A stretch of DNA of 64,000 nucleotides from Riptortus pedestris (Eukaryota > Arthropoda > Insecta > Hemiptera > Alydidae): positions 6,702,001 to 6,766,000 of the forward strand of contig CM032228.1 of the NCBI GenBank assembly GCA_019009955.1, given 5' to 3'. Below, piece by piece: positions 23,394-34,743 of this stretch (within the stretch, counting starts at the first letter, position 1; the number at the start of each line of letters is the position of its first letter). Below the pieces are notes generated by a model. It searched no databases and was not told the DNA's origin. It was given only the letters and a program-made list of their open reading frames with translations. Made by a program: the position numbers and the translations under genes.

Positions 23394-23728
23394 ATATATA
23401 TTAGAAAAATTTTGGGTAAAAAGGAGTTTTAAAATCATAGCTTATCAGAGCCAAATTTTTGTGTATGTTTGTGTTTTTTAAGACTAACTATTAGCATGTA
23501 TTGGATACCTTGAGGCAGTAAGTCGCAAAACGGTACTAATGAAACAAAATATGTTTTTGTGTTTAAAAAAAAACAATGAAATAAAAACTATATGAGCCTG
23601 AAAAATGGAGGAATTAACGAAAAAATATAATTAGTTTTCTCGCAATTTCTGAATAACGGAACAAGAAACCAAAATATTTCGGTACAATGTTTACTTTATT
23701 TAATATTAGCTATGAAATTGCTCCCCAG

Positions 23729-23794
<66 letters not shown>
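23012..23794. repeat. cluster of four long (AT)n microsatellites
   Basis: Alternating AT tracts of about 48, 52, 55 and 64 bp at 23012-23059, 23119-23170, 23347-23401 and 23731-23794. Only the second has recognisable family A sequence on its right side. Confidence 0.85.
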
Positions 23795-23798
<4 letters not shown>

Positions 23799-24926
23799 AT
23801 ATAAGAATGGAGGATAGAGGGCCTATCTCGGCGAGCATTCATCCCCCCATCATTGGAAGCCTTTAAGTCCGGGGAGTGGAGCATCTGAGACTCCAGCAAT
23901 TCAATATGAAGGCATTCCAGCAACTGGCACTCAGGGAAATACCATCTGGAAACTGCCTTTTAGATATTATTTTTGGGATATAAGACTGCACTGACAAGGT
24001 GAGTGCACGCCCCCCCCCCACCGATATGGAAGAAATTTTTTTAGTGTGTAGTAAATAATAAAAAAACAAATTCTGTTAAAGTGAGACAACGCTCTGGAAG
24101 ATTTTATTAAAACTCATTCTACCTTTCAACATCATTTTCATAAGCTAACTTCAAACTTTCTTAAAATATATGGAATACGTTAAAGCCTAAAAGTCAATAA
24201 TTAAAACAACGTTTTATTTATTTACTAAAATTCAATAAACGCTCAAGAATCAAAAAAAGAAAAAGCAGTCAGGGGACTGCCGGTAGAAGTGAAAACTTCT
24301 TTAGCTTTGATCGCTCAATTTTGGCATTGCTGAGAAATTTTTTTTACGAAGTCTTATTTTAAAAATATTTTTAGTTATTCATCAATAAGTAACAGTTATG
24401 TTCTATTTTACATGAAAAAATGAAATGACAAAAATAATAGTGATAAAAAAAAATAATGTACCACGAATTGTTTTATTTATCAATATAAAATACTATACAT
24501 AATTATTTCAGTTATTTTACATAAAAGAAAAAAATTAAATTTCAGAATTATTACAAATACTTTACAAAAATAAGTTAAGTACACTCAGAAAAATCAATTT
24601 CTATCCATAATTTCAACAACTCTTGCACCATCATCACTGCCAGCATCATCACCAATTTCTAAAACTGATACAATCGGTATATGGTAGCTAAAGTAGGATA
24701 CGAACAGTTTTGATTCGAATTTATTTAAATATCGGAATTTATTTAAATATTCGAATTTATTTAAACTTCAGATTAAAATATCTGTGAAAGTAAAAATGGT
24801 AGATATATAGTATCTGTGAACGAAATGATGCTGGTGTTGTCCTCTTTAAAATCGTATGCGAACGAAAACTCTAGCTAATTTGGTTCAGGAGTTATGAAGA
24901 AAAGAAGCTCCTTTAGCTTTGAGTTG
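23795..24926. other. AT-rich intron segment
   Basis: No gene recognised. AGAAGTGAAAACTTCTTTAG near 24286 resembles part of the duplicated block that follows at 24.9-25.2 kb. Confidence 0.4.
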
Positions 24927-25200
24927 AGTACTAGCGGTGGCGGTGGCGGTGTCGCGATTTCATACTTTTTTCCTCTCCCGCAAATGCTTCCTTACGGGGT
25001 GCACAACGTGCCTAAAGAAGTTTTCACTTCAATTGTAAATAAACTATCAAATGATTAGGTTATAAAATACCATATGATTTTATTTCTAAACCTTAGTACT
25101 AGCGGTGGCGGTGGCGGTGTCGCGATTTCATACTTTTTTTCTCTCCCGCAAATGCTTCCTTACGGGGTGCACAACGTGCCTAAAGAAGTTTTCACTTCAA
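24927..25200. repeat. 106-bp direct duplication
   Basis: Nearly identical blocks at 24927-25032 and 25095-25200. Each starts AGTACTAGCGGTGGCGGTGG, includes CTCCCGCAAATGCTTCC and ACGGGGTGCACAACGTGCC, and ends TTTTCACTTCAA. The 62-bp spacer is unrelated AT-rich DNA. Confidence 0.85.
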
Positions 25201-25226
25201 AAATAAAAACAAAATCCAGAAAAAAA

Positions 25227-25302
25227 GGTGCTCCCGGCGAGATTCGATCTAGAGATTTTGCGGTTACTAAAAGAGAACGCTACTAACTCAGACTATTCGG
25301 AA
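25227..25302 (-). repeat. tRNA-like repeat fragment
   Basis: The minus strand has A-box-like TAGTCTGAGTTAGTAGCG and B-box-like GATCGAATCTC at tRNA-like spacing, but acceptor-stem pairing is poor. A tRNA pseudogene or a second SINE type is possible. Confidence 0.3.
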
Positions 25303-25658
25303 CATGTCAAGGTTTTCAGGCGAACTTTAACATTTTTTTAGAAGAAAGCGTGAGAAGTGCGTTCTCTCGCTGTAACAGAATTTGTTTTTCGTTAGATACT
25401 ACAAACTAAAAACCGTTCGTTCAAATCGGCGGGCGGAAGGCCGTGCACTCCCTTTGAGAGCCTGTTCTAGGTGCAATGGCCAATGAAACTATAATTGTAG
25501 ATGCAAAGGTTGACGAAAACAATTAGTGTTGATAATTATGATTAGTATAATAATCACTGGTCGTCACTGCTTCTCAAACCTAAACATGTTTAACAAAAAC
25601 TTCAAGAAAATGATATCTTTTCCCATATTAGAACATTTTCTTTAAGGGAAATCAACTA

Positions 25659-26315
25659 CAGTAGACTCCCGATTATCCGAAACCCGATTAACCGATTCTC
25701 TCGCTTAACCGAAACATTTTGAGTTGCTAGGGAGGGGGGAAAAAATTACTTCGTCCTAGCATTTTCACTAAAACTCAAGGATGCGAAGACGTTGAAGAAA
25801 CTGATGTGAAACAATGGGTCGATTCTGATGATAGATTTAGCATTACATTGGCTGACGATGACATCGCAGACATTGTCTCCAAAGAAGAAGAAGATTATGA
25901 TCCCGTCGAAATTTGAACAGAAGCTCGCATTACACACAGCCAAGCGACAGATGCTCTGGAGACGGTGCTTCGAAACATCGAACAACAACCTACCTCCTGC
26001 CGTTCGGATATACTTACCCTTCAGAAATGGCGTGACTACGCATCGACAAAAAAAATTTCAGAAGCTCGGACTTTTTTAAACGATGAAGTTTTTTTTTTCT
26101 TTCATTTTCTTTTTAAGTCTATAGTTTTATAAACACATATGTACGGAGTTATTTTAATTGTTAAATAAAATAAGCTTTTTTTCAAGTACATAAACGTGTT
26201 TTTTATTCTAATTGATCCATTTTCACGCAGAAATTTCGGACTCCCGTTTAACCGAAATTTTTGCTTATCCGAAACCCCTCGGTCCCGAAGGTTTCGGTTA
26301 ATCGGGAGTCTACTG
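25659..26315 (+). mobile_element. Tigger/pogo-type transposon, internally deleted
   Basis: Inverted termini CAGTAGACTCCCGATTATCC (left) and the complement of GGTTAATCGGGAGTCTACTG (right), flanked by TA on both sides (25657-25658 and 26316-26317), the Tc1/mariner-superfamily target duplication. 657 bp, retaining only the C-terminal tail of the transposase. Confidence 0.9.
25782..26087 (+). pseudogene. Tigger transposase C-terminal fragment
   Basis: Frame CEDVEETDVKQWVDSDD, LADDDIADIVSKEEEDYDP, one in-frame TGA after PVEI, then ATDALETVLRNIEQQ, LTLQKWRDYAS and ARTFLNDE. The acidic stretch followed by the Leu-Arg helix region is the usual C-terminus of pogo/Tigger (Jerky/CENP-B-like) transposases. 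No DDE core remains. Confidence 0.75.
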
Positions 26316-26890
26316 TACTGAGGTCGTACTCATGATGCGATTTTCGAAAAATTTCCTCAAATGTCCATCGATCCTCACCCTCACAATTGTTATCTAATCC
26401 TTATCAAACTCGATATTTAATCGTTTTATGTAAAAAGTAAGAACAAGTTCATTAATAGCGGAAATCCAAACAGTGGGACAGGGGTTTAAAGGGGGAGAAA
26501 TTCTTAATATCTCCGTTATTATGCGTCGGGTCGATAAATTATATAGACTCAATCTTATTGCAAATGTTGTCCTTTAAATATTGTTATGTACATTTTTTCA
26601 CTATGTTGATTATTAATCAACAATCAATTTTGGGTCTTACCCCCTCCCATTCATAACTTATTAACAGTAAGCTGTTATGTAATGAACCATTTTAATTGAA
26701 GTCTACAAACAAAATATTGTTCTCATTGGACATTGGTATTTTGTGATAAATGCAAATACGTGACGCACGTGGGAAATCTGCTTAGTTAACACAGCTCCTG
26801 CGTGACGGACATCAACTGAGGCTCAGTTTTCCGACAAAAATGTAAAAAGCCAAACGGCTATTGATTACCCTTTTCCTGTACATGTATCTT

Positions 26891-27554
<664 letters not shown>

Positions 27555-27598
27555 CTTTTACTATGTACAACACAACCATGAGCAACTGGTTTCTCTAA

Positions 27599-28703
27599 TC
27601 TATATATATATAAAATTGTAACCTCTGTCTGTACATTGATTTTTTTTGCGAAATTTCACGATAACTTTTCGTTTCACATGTCATAGACACCATATCTGCA
27701 TTTTGTTTCTTTCGTGTATGTTTGTTTGTTTGTTTGTTTGTTTGTTTGTTTGTTACCTTTTCACGCATAAACGGCTGAACCGAATTTTATGAAACTTGGT
27801 ATGTATATTACTACTAACCCAACTTAGACTTTAGGCTATATTAAATTTCTATGAGACGAACAGGAGTGGGGGTTATAGGGGAAGCCTGAAATTGAAAATA
27901 GCGATATTTCGTTTTCTATTGGTTTTTCGGTAAATATGCACATAACAAAAGTTGTTTATTTTGTTATTTAGAGTAACTTTTGTTATATACACTTTTGTCG
28001 TATACCGAAGTTTAAATGCGTTATACGCTAAAAATTATAGCGGGAGTCAACAATATTATTTGCCAAAAAAAACTCAACCGAACTAAATAAAACTCGGTAT
28101 GTGTATTAGCAGTGAGGCCTTCATTATAATAAGCTATACCAACATTTCTATGGAGGGGCAGGAGTGGGGGTTATATGGGAAGCCTGAAATTAAAAATAGC
28201 GGTATTTCGTTTCCTATTGGTTTTTCCGCAAATATAAACATAACAAAAGTTGTTTATTTTGTTATTTGGAGTAACTTTTGTTATATACACTTTTGTCGTA
28301 TACCTAAGTATAAATGAGTTATACGTTAAAACTTTAGCGGGCACTAACGGCTGAACCGAACTTAACAAAACTCGTTATGTCAATTAGCATTAATTCTTCC
28401 ATGATTATAAATTATATTAAAATTTTTAGGTTCGAACGGGAGGGGGGTTAAAAGGGAGGCCTGAAATAAAAATTCACAATATTTACATGTATAAGAGACG
28501 GGAAATATAAAAATATCGAAGACTGTGAAGCCTTATCGAACAAATAATTCTATTATTAGCAAATCCACGGGAAAGACGGGTATCAATCCTAAACGCTGGG
28601 ACGGGTAAATGTTAAAATATTGTGCAATGTAAAGCCTGCTAAAAAATACCATCACCATTCAGCCTCAAATGAATTCCCGGGCGAAGCCGGGTATCTGAGC
28701 TAG
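27599..28703 (+). mobile_element. non-autonomous Helitron
   Basis: 5' end TCTATATATATATAAAATTG after an A; 3' end with hairpin CCCGG-GCGAAG-CCGGG (28676-28691), 8 nt, then CTAG followed by T. TC at the start, hairpin plus CTRR at the end, and insertion between A and T without duplication are the defining Helitron traits. Inside are three tandem units beginning near 27768, 28068 and 28342, each with AACGGCTGAACCGAA-like sequence; the first two also carry GGAGTGGGGGTTATA and GTAACTTTTGTTATATACAC. No Rep/helicase frame, so it depends on a partner in trans. Confidence 0.92.
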
Positions 28704-29358
28704 TGAGATATATAAGGATCTTCAATGTGATACAACAAACATAAGTACAATATAAAATAAAGCCCATCGTACAATATTGTTTATTACAGCTGTCCCGGGT
28801 GAGAGATGAGGATATTAATGGAACTGGCATATAGGCATGTCATCAATAAATTTCTCTAATATGTTTCGCTATAATTTCTAAAGATGGAGAGAAGCCAAGG
28901 TGTTTTGTAATGTCATTCAAGTGTGACTCAAATAGCACAAACAACATCGAGCACAATTATAACTGCCATACATTTTTATGCAGTAAAACATTCCCCAATT
29001 ATTGAGGAGGGGGGGGTATCACAGTACCTAATATATGGAGAGTTAATATCAGCAATTCTGTTGGACAAGGTACACGCGAACCTTTACAATGGTCATGAAA
29101 AAATGCACTCTCTGTATAAATTACTAATTATTTAAAATTTTCAAAGGCAATAAAAAAGTATGACAAAAAATTACAATACATTATAAAAGTACAATTGTTC
29201 ACACCTCCCTCAAGCCTAAAGTAAACTTCTACTCATGACAATGTTTTTTTTGTTTTTTTTGCAGTGTGACTTAAGGTGCAGTTCTTAACACAAATTATAA
29301 ACCTTAAATCCTGGTGGTTACCAGCTCAAAAATTCTGTGGGTTAATAATAATTAAAAG
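28704..29358. other. intron segment, nothing recognised
   Basis: AT-rich; no gene or repeat family assigned. Confidence 0.5.
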
Positions 29359-30179
29359 TCCATCACGCAGGGGCTGCGTAAACTAAGCAAATTTCCCACG
29401 TGAAGTTTAACAATAGAGAAATCTGCATACTGCTAACACTTAACACCACCGTGAGTAAATACAAACGGTAATGAGAAATCTTTCAGTTAGTTTTAATGGG
29501 CTCCCGAAGGAAACGGCTTCTGAATTGTAAACAAATAGGCCTGCCAACCACTCAAAGCTGAACAGATAGATAGACTTATTCTTCACCGAAAAGAAAAACA
29601 ATTACTGATAAATATCTGAATATAACATATTAACTTTATTGCAAACTATTTACTGAATATACTACTGCAATTTATAGTGAATCAGAATACTTTATATTTT
29701 AATAGCTCAAATTTTAGTAGCCCAAGAACTAAAAAAGGGGGGGGGGAGATAACAGAACGTATTTGCATAAATCTCACTAAGTTAAAGGTTACACGAGTCC
29801 CTAAAGCAATTTCACGAGAGCGAAACAGTTACGGAAACTGCCGAACTAATTTTCAACGGAATCTCATGAACAGAACCTGCAATAGCCTGTCTCAACTCGT
29901 CCGTTATCCACACACACTTAATAAAAATACAAATATCTCTGTTAATATTCAAGATAGAGAATAAATGTGTATAGCAATATTAGTAGTAAATTTAATTTGC
30001 AATAATATTGGTTCTATAAGATTTTTCGATTCGACGTATTGTAATTTTCGATCCCTCTAAACGCCCCTCCCACTTGTCCAATTTCAGCCATTAACAAACT
30101 TGATCTTTCTGTTTATATAAAACGATTGAATCGATATTCGTTTGGTAACGATCAAACAAAAATTGCGACCGCTAGAGCG

Positions 30180-30247
<68 letters not shown>

Positions 30248-30370
30248 AATTTTGAACACCCCTCATCTTCGTCATCTACGTAGGATCGATGGACATTTAA
30301 AGAAATTTTTCGAATATCGCATCATGAGTACGACCTCTATAGCTGATTCTCCTTAAGAGCAATCTGCTAA
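29359..30370 (+). mobile_element. family A element, copy 12 (long form)
   Basis: TCCATCACGCAGGGGCTGCG to CTGCTAA. The long head (GAATTGTAAACAAATAGGCC, CACCGAAAAGAAAAACAATT), a G tract at about 29738-29746, GAGCGAAACAGTTACGG, and (TA)n at 30181-30248 just after GACCGCTAGAGCG. 1012 bp. Confidence 0.88.
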
Positions 30371-30671
30371 AATGAGTTCCGCTCAAAACTATATACATAA
30401 ATATATATGTTAACGCTCTAGCGGTCGCAATATTGTTTAAATAGGGAACAAGTGGCAGGGGAGTTTAGAGGGAGGGAGGAATCTTGTTAAATTATTGTGG
30501 TTCTACAATTGTTAATCTATGCGTTTTTTTCGTAATTCAAGCATTAAACGAGTTATTCGTACTTTCTTGTTTCTGCTGTCAGGAGCTCCCCCCCCCCTTC
30601 TACTCATCAGTTTGGTGGCCCAACCACCAGGTGGGAAATCTGCTTAGTTTACGCAACACCTGCGTGACGGA
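30371..30671 (-). mobile_element. family A element, copy 13 (3' truncated)
   Basis: Minus-strand 5' end TCCGTCACGCAGGTGTTGCG at 30671. The other border abuts copy 12 exactly, at GAGTTCCGCTCAAAAC, so the two meet tail to tail. Confidence 0.75.
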
Positions 30672-31334
30672 CTTTCTCGGGTTTAGGATAAAGTAATAGA
30701 AATTGCGGGGCGTGTGTCCACATCCATACTCATTTCGGGCATCTAATGAGTAGGATCGGCCGACATATGAAGAAGAGATTATTAAAGAACCACGTATGGA
30801 GTAGATTGCCAATAGGTATATTGTTTAAGGGAACTTTGTATAAAGCTGGTATAATGGTTGCTGGTAGAGAAGGGTGGCTACACAGCCAGGGAGGGGCAGC
30901 AACCAACCCCTCGTCCTGCACCCCTGAATCTGGGGCAAGGGGGAATTTGGGAAACTTCCCGCCATAGTACTTGCAAACCGTTAAACTGCTATATTTCAGA
31001 AAATTGAAAATATTCACTGAAACTGAATTTTAAAAATCCCATAATGAGGGGTACAAGGACGGGCAATATTAGAATTTTTATGACCAACAAATTCTGTCAG
31101 CCAACATTGCTCACATTCTCCCGGAGTGATGTCAGTGAATATCGGGACCATAATAATTCGACCAGTCCCCATGATAAAGTTTTTGGGACTGGCTGTAGAC
31201 AAAACCCTAGACTGGTTCAGTCATAATAAGAAACTAAATTCTCTTTGGTTCTTATTAAAATGTGTGTAGAAATAAGTTTATATTCAACTTTATCTTTACA
31301 ATACAGTTTATATTTACAAGGAAGGCGTTTCTTC
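30672..31334. other. intron segment, nothing recognised
   Basis: A patch at 30.84-30.97 kb is GC-richer but has no convincing coding frame. 31.02-31.21 kb is open on both strands, with no known similarity. Confidence 0.45.
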
Positions 31335-31866
31335 CTTTATTTCGCTCCGGAAGAACTGCTGGTTGATCCTTATGTCGCTGGACAAGAACCACGAGTTGTT
31401 TCCTTTCATCTCGTTGGAGTACAACTAGGTGTTGATTTCTTTATCTCGACGTGGAAAAAATACAGGTTGATCCTTTATCTCGCTGGAGAAATAGTACGGG
31501 TTGATCCTTTATCTCGCTGGCCAAGAACCAACAGTTGCTTCCTTTCATCTCGCCCGAGGACAACTAAGAGTTGATTTCTTTATCTCGATGTGAAAGAAAT
31601 ACGAGTTGATCCTTTATCTCGCTGGAGAAATAGTACGGGTTGAACCTTTATCTCGCTGGCCAAGAACCAACAGTTGCTTCCTTTCATCTCGCCCGAGGAC
31701 AACTAAGAGTTGATTTCTTTATCTCGATGTGAAAGAAATACGAGTTGATCCTTTATCTCGCTGGAGAAATAGTACGGGTTGATCCTTTATCTCGCTGGAG
31801 AAATACTATGGGTTGATCCTTTATCTCGCTGGAGAAATAGTACGGGTTGATCCGTTATCTCACTGA
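31335..31866 (+). repeat. 34-bp minisatellite with about 139-bp higher-order unit
   Basis: Basic unit like GGTTGATCCTTTATCTCGCT then GGAGAAATAGTACG. Four diverged units form a higher-order block repeated at about 31519-31657 and 31658-31796 (compare CCAAGAACCAACAGTTGC at both), followed by simple 34-bp units. The left end is more diverged. Confidence 0.85.
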
Positions 31867-32230
31867 GATTTCTGGTGAGAGCGACTATTTTATGCCAGTC
31901 TCAGATGTCTCCGATTAATCACATTTACGCATCGTCCGGAAAATGGCTGAGAAACGTCGAATCCTAGCGGTGTTGAATTAAAAATAAATGTACTCTTTCC
32001 AGTGTAAGTTAACAACACTCTGTGATACAGCAGGTTTTATTTAATCAGCACTAAAATAATTTGTAAAAGCTCAAGCTAGCCATCTGTAGTCACGGCAATG
32101 GTCTTATAACACTCGTGACACTCATAAATGTGAAAAGATAGTCAATTTAAACTTCTTTGTTAAATAAAGAAACCCCTTGTGACAATGCTGCCTAGGAAAC
32201 TGTGTAACCCTTAGACAACCCCATTAAGTA
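31867..32230. other. intron segment, nothing recognised
   Basis: No coding frame or repeat family assigned. Confidence 0.5.
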
Positions 32231-32469
32231 AGGATCAATAAGAAGGCCAAGTCCTCTACTGGTTTTTAATATTATGCAGAGTGCACTTTCGGAGTCAACG
32301 CTCCATCCTCAGTGCCTGCTGATTAAAGCACGACTCCCCCCCCCCGCAGTCGGGGTCCAGGCTACGCAGCTTTAATCATCAGGCACTGAGGATGGAGCGT
32401 TGACTCCGAAAGTGCACTCTGTATAATATTAAAAACCAGTAGAGGACTTGGCTTTCTTGTTGATCCTTA
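32231..32469. mobile_element. foldback element with about 100-bp arms
   Basis: Arms 32231-32329 and 32369-32469 are near-perfect inverted copies, separated by a 39-bp GC-rich spacer. Each arm, read outward from the centre, contains GGCACTGAGGATGGAGCG, TTGACTCCGAAAGTGC, then CTCTGTATAATATT. The block CTGAGGA-U-GGAG-CGUUGA-CUCC-GAAA has the layout of a hammerhead catalytic core. Related arms occur at 49.4 and 50.2 kb. Confidence 0.85.
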
Positions 32470-32979
32470 TACATTTGTTCCTCTACCACCCAGCATATTC
32501 CAGAGAAACCCCATTAAACATTAAACGGCCATCAATATAATAAATACAGTTATAAAAATGAAGTTTTCTACATTTTATTTCCTCCTAAATAGAATAGAAG
32601 CACCCTCTAAATAGAGCAGATAAAAATAAATAAGACAACCATGGATCAGAAAACTAGCGGAGTACTGATTGACACCTAACAACTGTTACAAAAACTAAAA
32701 ATACAGATTTTTGTTTCAAAACAGGCATTATTGTGGCGGCCGCACAACACAGACGGACGGAAAAAACGCTTAACATATATTTTGCAAAAATAATATGATA
32801 CAAAACACAAATATAAAGTTTAGATTTATAATGATTAGCTACTAAATATTCTTTAAAAAAAGCTTACCAATTATAAGTTCTATAAGAAGTTGTTAAATTT
32901 ATTATGTTTTTACATTAGACTACGAAGCTTTTAAATGTACAGAATATTAAAAGAAATAGTTTCAATAGGTTAAGAAACA
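32470..32979. other. AT-rich intron segment
   Basis: No gene or element recognised. Confidence 0.5.
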
Positions 32980-33265
32980 TTAAACTTGAAAATGTGAAGG
33001 GGTTTCGACAGCTAGGGAGCATCATCACTGAACACAATGATAGATAGCGTTGAAACACTTGCAAAGCAAGTCTTCTGGAACAAAAGGAGTATTTAACTTA
33101 TAAGCATGGATACCAAAAAAATGGTTGCTAAGCCTTTAATACGGGAGGAAAATTTGAATTCTTCATAAAAGGGAATATAATAGGTTGGAACCAATGGAAA
33201 TGTGGATCTGGCGTAGAATCACTTATAAGATTAGACCACTTCTAAGGACTTATTACCGAATGAAA
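32980..33265 (+). pseudogene. non-LTR retrotransposon reverse-transcriptase fragment
   Basis: Broken pieces in shifting plus-strand frames: KLENVKGFRQLGSIITEHND, then KQVFWNKRSI, then RLEPMEMWIWRRITYKI. These are the typical end-of-RT/thumb motifs (YLGS-type, KQ.FW.KR, EMW.WRR) of insect endonuclease-type LINEs. Stops and frameshifts make it dead. Confidence 0.7.
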
Positions 33266-33631
33266 ATGATCGTCAAATAACTGCTGCCCCGGAGACCGTA
33301 ACAAAGAGAATGGAGGGGGGCGCCCACGTATGAATATTTTTTTTAGACATATGCAGATTAAATAAAACTTGAATTCAGAAACCAATCCAGTTAATTATGC
33401 GCATTTGTCTGAATACATTTTTTAACCCCGTTTATAAAATCACCACCATACAATTTATTAGAATAGAAGGGAATTCAGAACCCAAACCTCTAAATAAAAT
33501 AGGTAATGTAGACTAAATCCCCACCCCTAGATAAATGGGGGGGGGGTGAAATAGAAAATATCAACCCATTATTAAATTTCTTAGATATCGTTGTCTAGAT
33601 ATGGCAGCCTAGAAACAATTTTTTTTCCATC

Positions 33632-33861
33632 TATTATTATTATTATTTATTGACGTCCACTTTTTGCTACAAAATCTAATTAGGACAGGTTTTCTAGAAG
33701 TTACCAACCTTTTCTATCCAGAGTGCGTCTAAGGATTTTATTTAGTGAGTTCGTCACTAAATAAAAACCTATTGCCCAGACAGGGAATGTAACTCGCCAC
33801 TCTAGGTTTACCAAGTGAGATTAAGACCAACGCTTTAACTCACACGGCCAGCCTTAGCCCC
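33632..33861 (-). mobile_element. tRNA-derived SINE, full length
   Basis: Minus strand: GGGGCTAAGGCTGGCCGTGT head, GGCGAGTTACATTCCCTGTC B-box region, body, (AAT)n tail at 33632-33650. More diverged than the copy at 22.0 kb. Confidence 0.85.
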
Positions 33862-34549
33862 TTTTTGTTCTAAGAGTCAAGAGTTACTTATCTACTAATG
33901 TTTAGTGATGGAAAAGAAACACTAGAGTGGAATTGACGACATTGATTTCTCACCACAATCGTTGGAACTGTGAAGGAGAATTGTGCTCCCGCGTCTATCA
34001 ATCTCCGGCCAAATTTAACGATCCAATCCAACGAACCAACCAAGATATTCCTAAGGTGATAAGGTCCTAAGGTGTTTTCCTCTTCCTTGGCTCAAACTAT
34101 TCCGGAAACTGAGTGGGAGAACTGGAGAACCGTATATAAAGAGTAAAAAAACAAGTCTAAGAAACTTGCTGATAAGACCTGAAAAAGAAACATAACACCA
34201 GAAGCGGGAAAGTAAACAGCCTACTCTCAGGTTGAAGGCTTATAACCCGGGAAATCGGGAGGGTCCCAGACGATAATGGGGAAATACGAAAAAGGAAACA
34301 TTGCTTAAATATATACTCTAGGACTCCAATACTTCCAACAAACTGCTAAAAGTCAATAACATTTGATGCCAAAGAGTTGCTTTTTTTTTATCCATAGAGC
34401 TTCTGGCAACTGCTTTTGGGTTTCTGGGCCGGGCCCTGACTAACTTGAAGTAGGTGCGGGTTAGCTCCCAGGTAAACAATTATCATTATCTTTATCAAAA
34501 CATTTTAAAAACAGATTTTTGATTAGGTTAGCATATTTTGAAAATTAAA
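33862..34549. other. intron segment, nothing recognised
   Basis: Moderate GC, no coding frame of note. Confidence 0.45.
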
Positions 34550-34743
34550 TTTATTAACGTCCACTTTTAGCAACTAAGGCTAATTGGGACAGGTTATCTA
34601 CAGGTTACCACCCTTTTCTGGGCAGGGTGGGACTAAGAATTTTATTTAATGAATTCACTGACTGAATTCTTAGTGCCCAGGCGGGAATCGAACCCGACCG
34701 ATCGATTAAGGTCAACGCTTTAACTCACCCGGCTAACCTAAGC
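34550..34743 (-). mobile_element. tRNA-derived SINE
   Basis: Minus strand: GCTTAGGTTAGCCGGGTGAG head, B box GGGTTCGATTCCCGCC (closest to a true tRNA B box among the copies), body AGAAAAGGGTGGTAACC-like, tail reduced to TTAATAAATTT. Confidence 0.85.

Larger units (their letters stand above)
25628..26809 (-). mobile_element. family A element, copy 10, with nested Tigger
   Basis: The minus strand starts at 26809 with TCCGTCACGCAGGAGCTGTG and ends at about 25628. The 3' palindrome is split by the Tigger insertion at 25659-26315: TTTAAGGGAAATCAACTA on one side and CTGAGGTCGTACTCATGATG on the other. Without the insert it is about 525 bp. It lacks the (AT)n tract. Confidence 0.85.

Noticed and set aside
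23115..23923. Frames rich in Ile-Tyr repeats
   Set aside because: Translations of (AT)n microsatellites.
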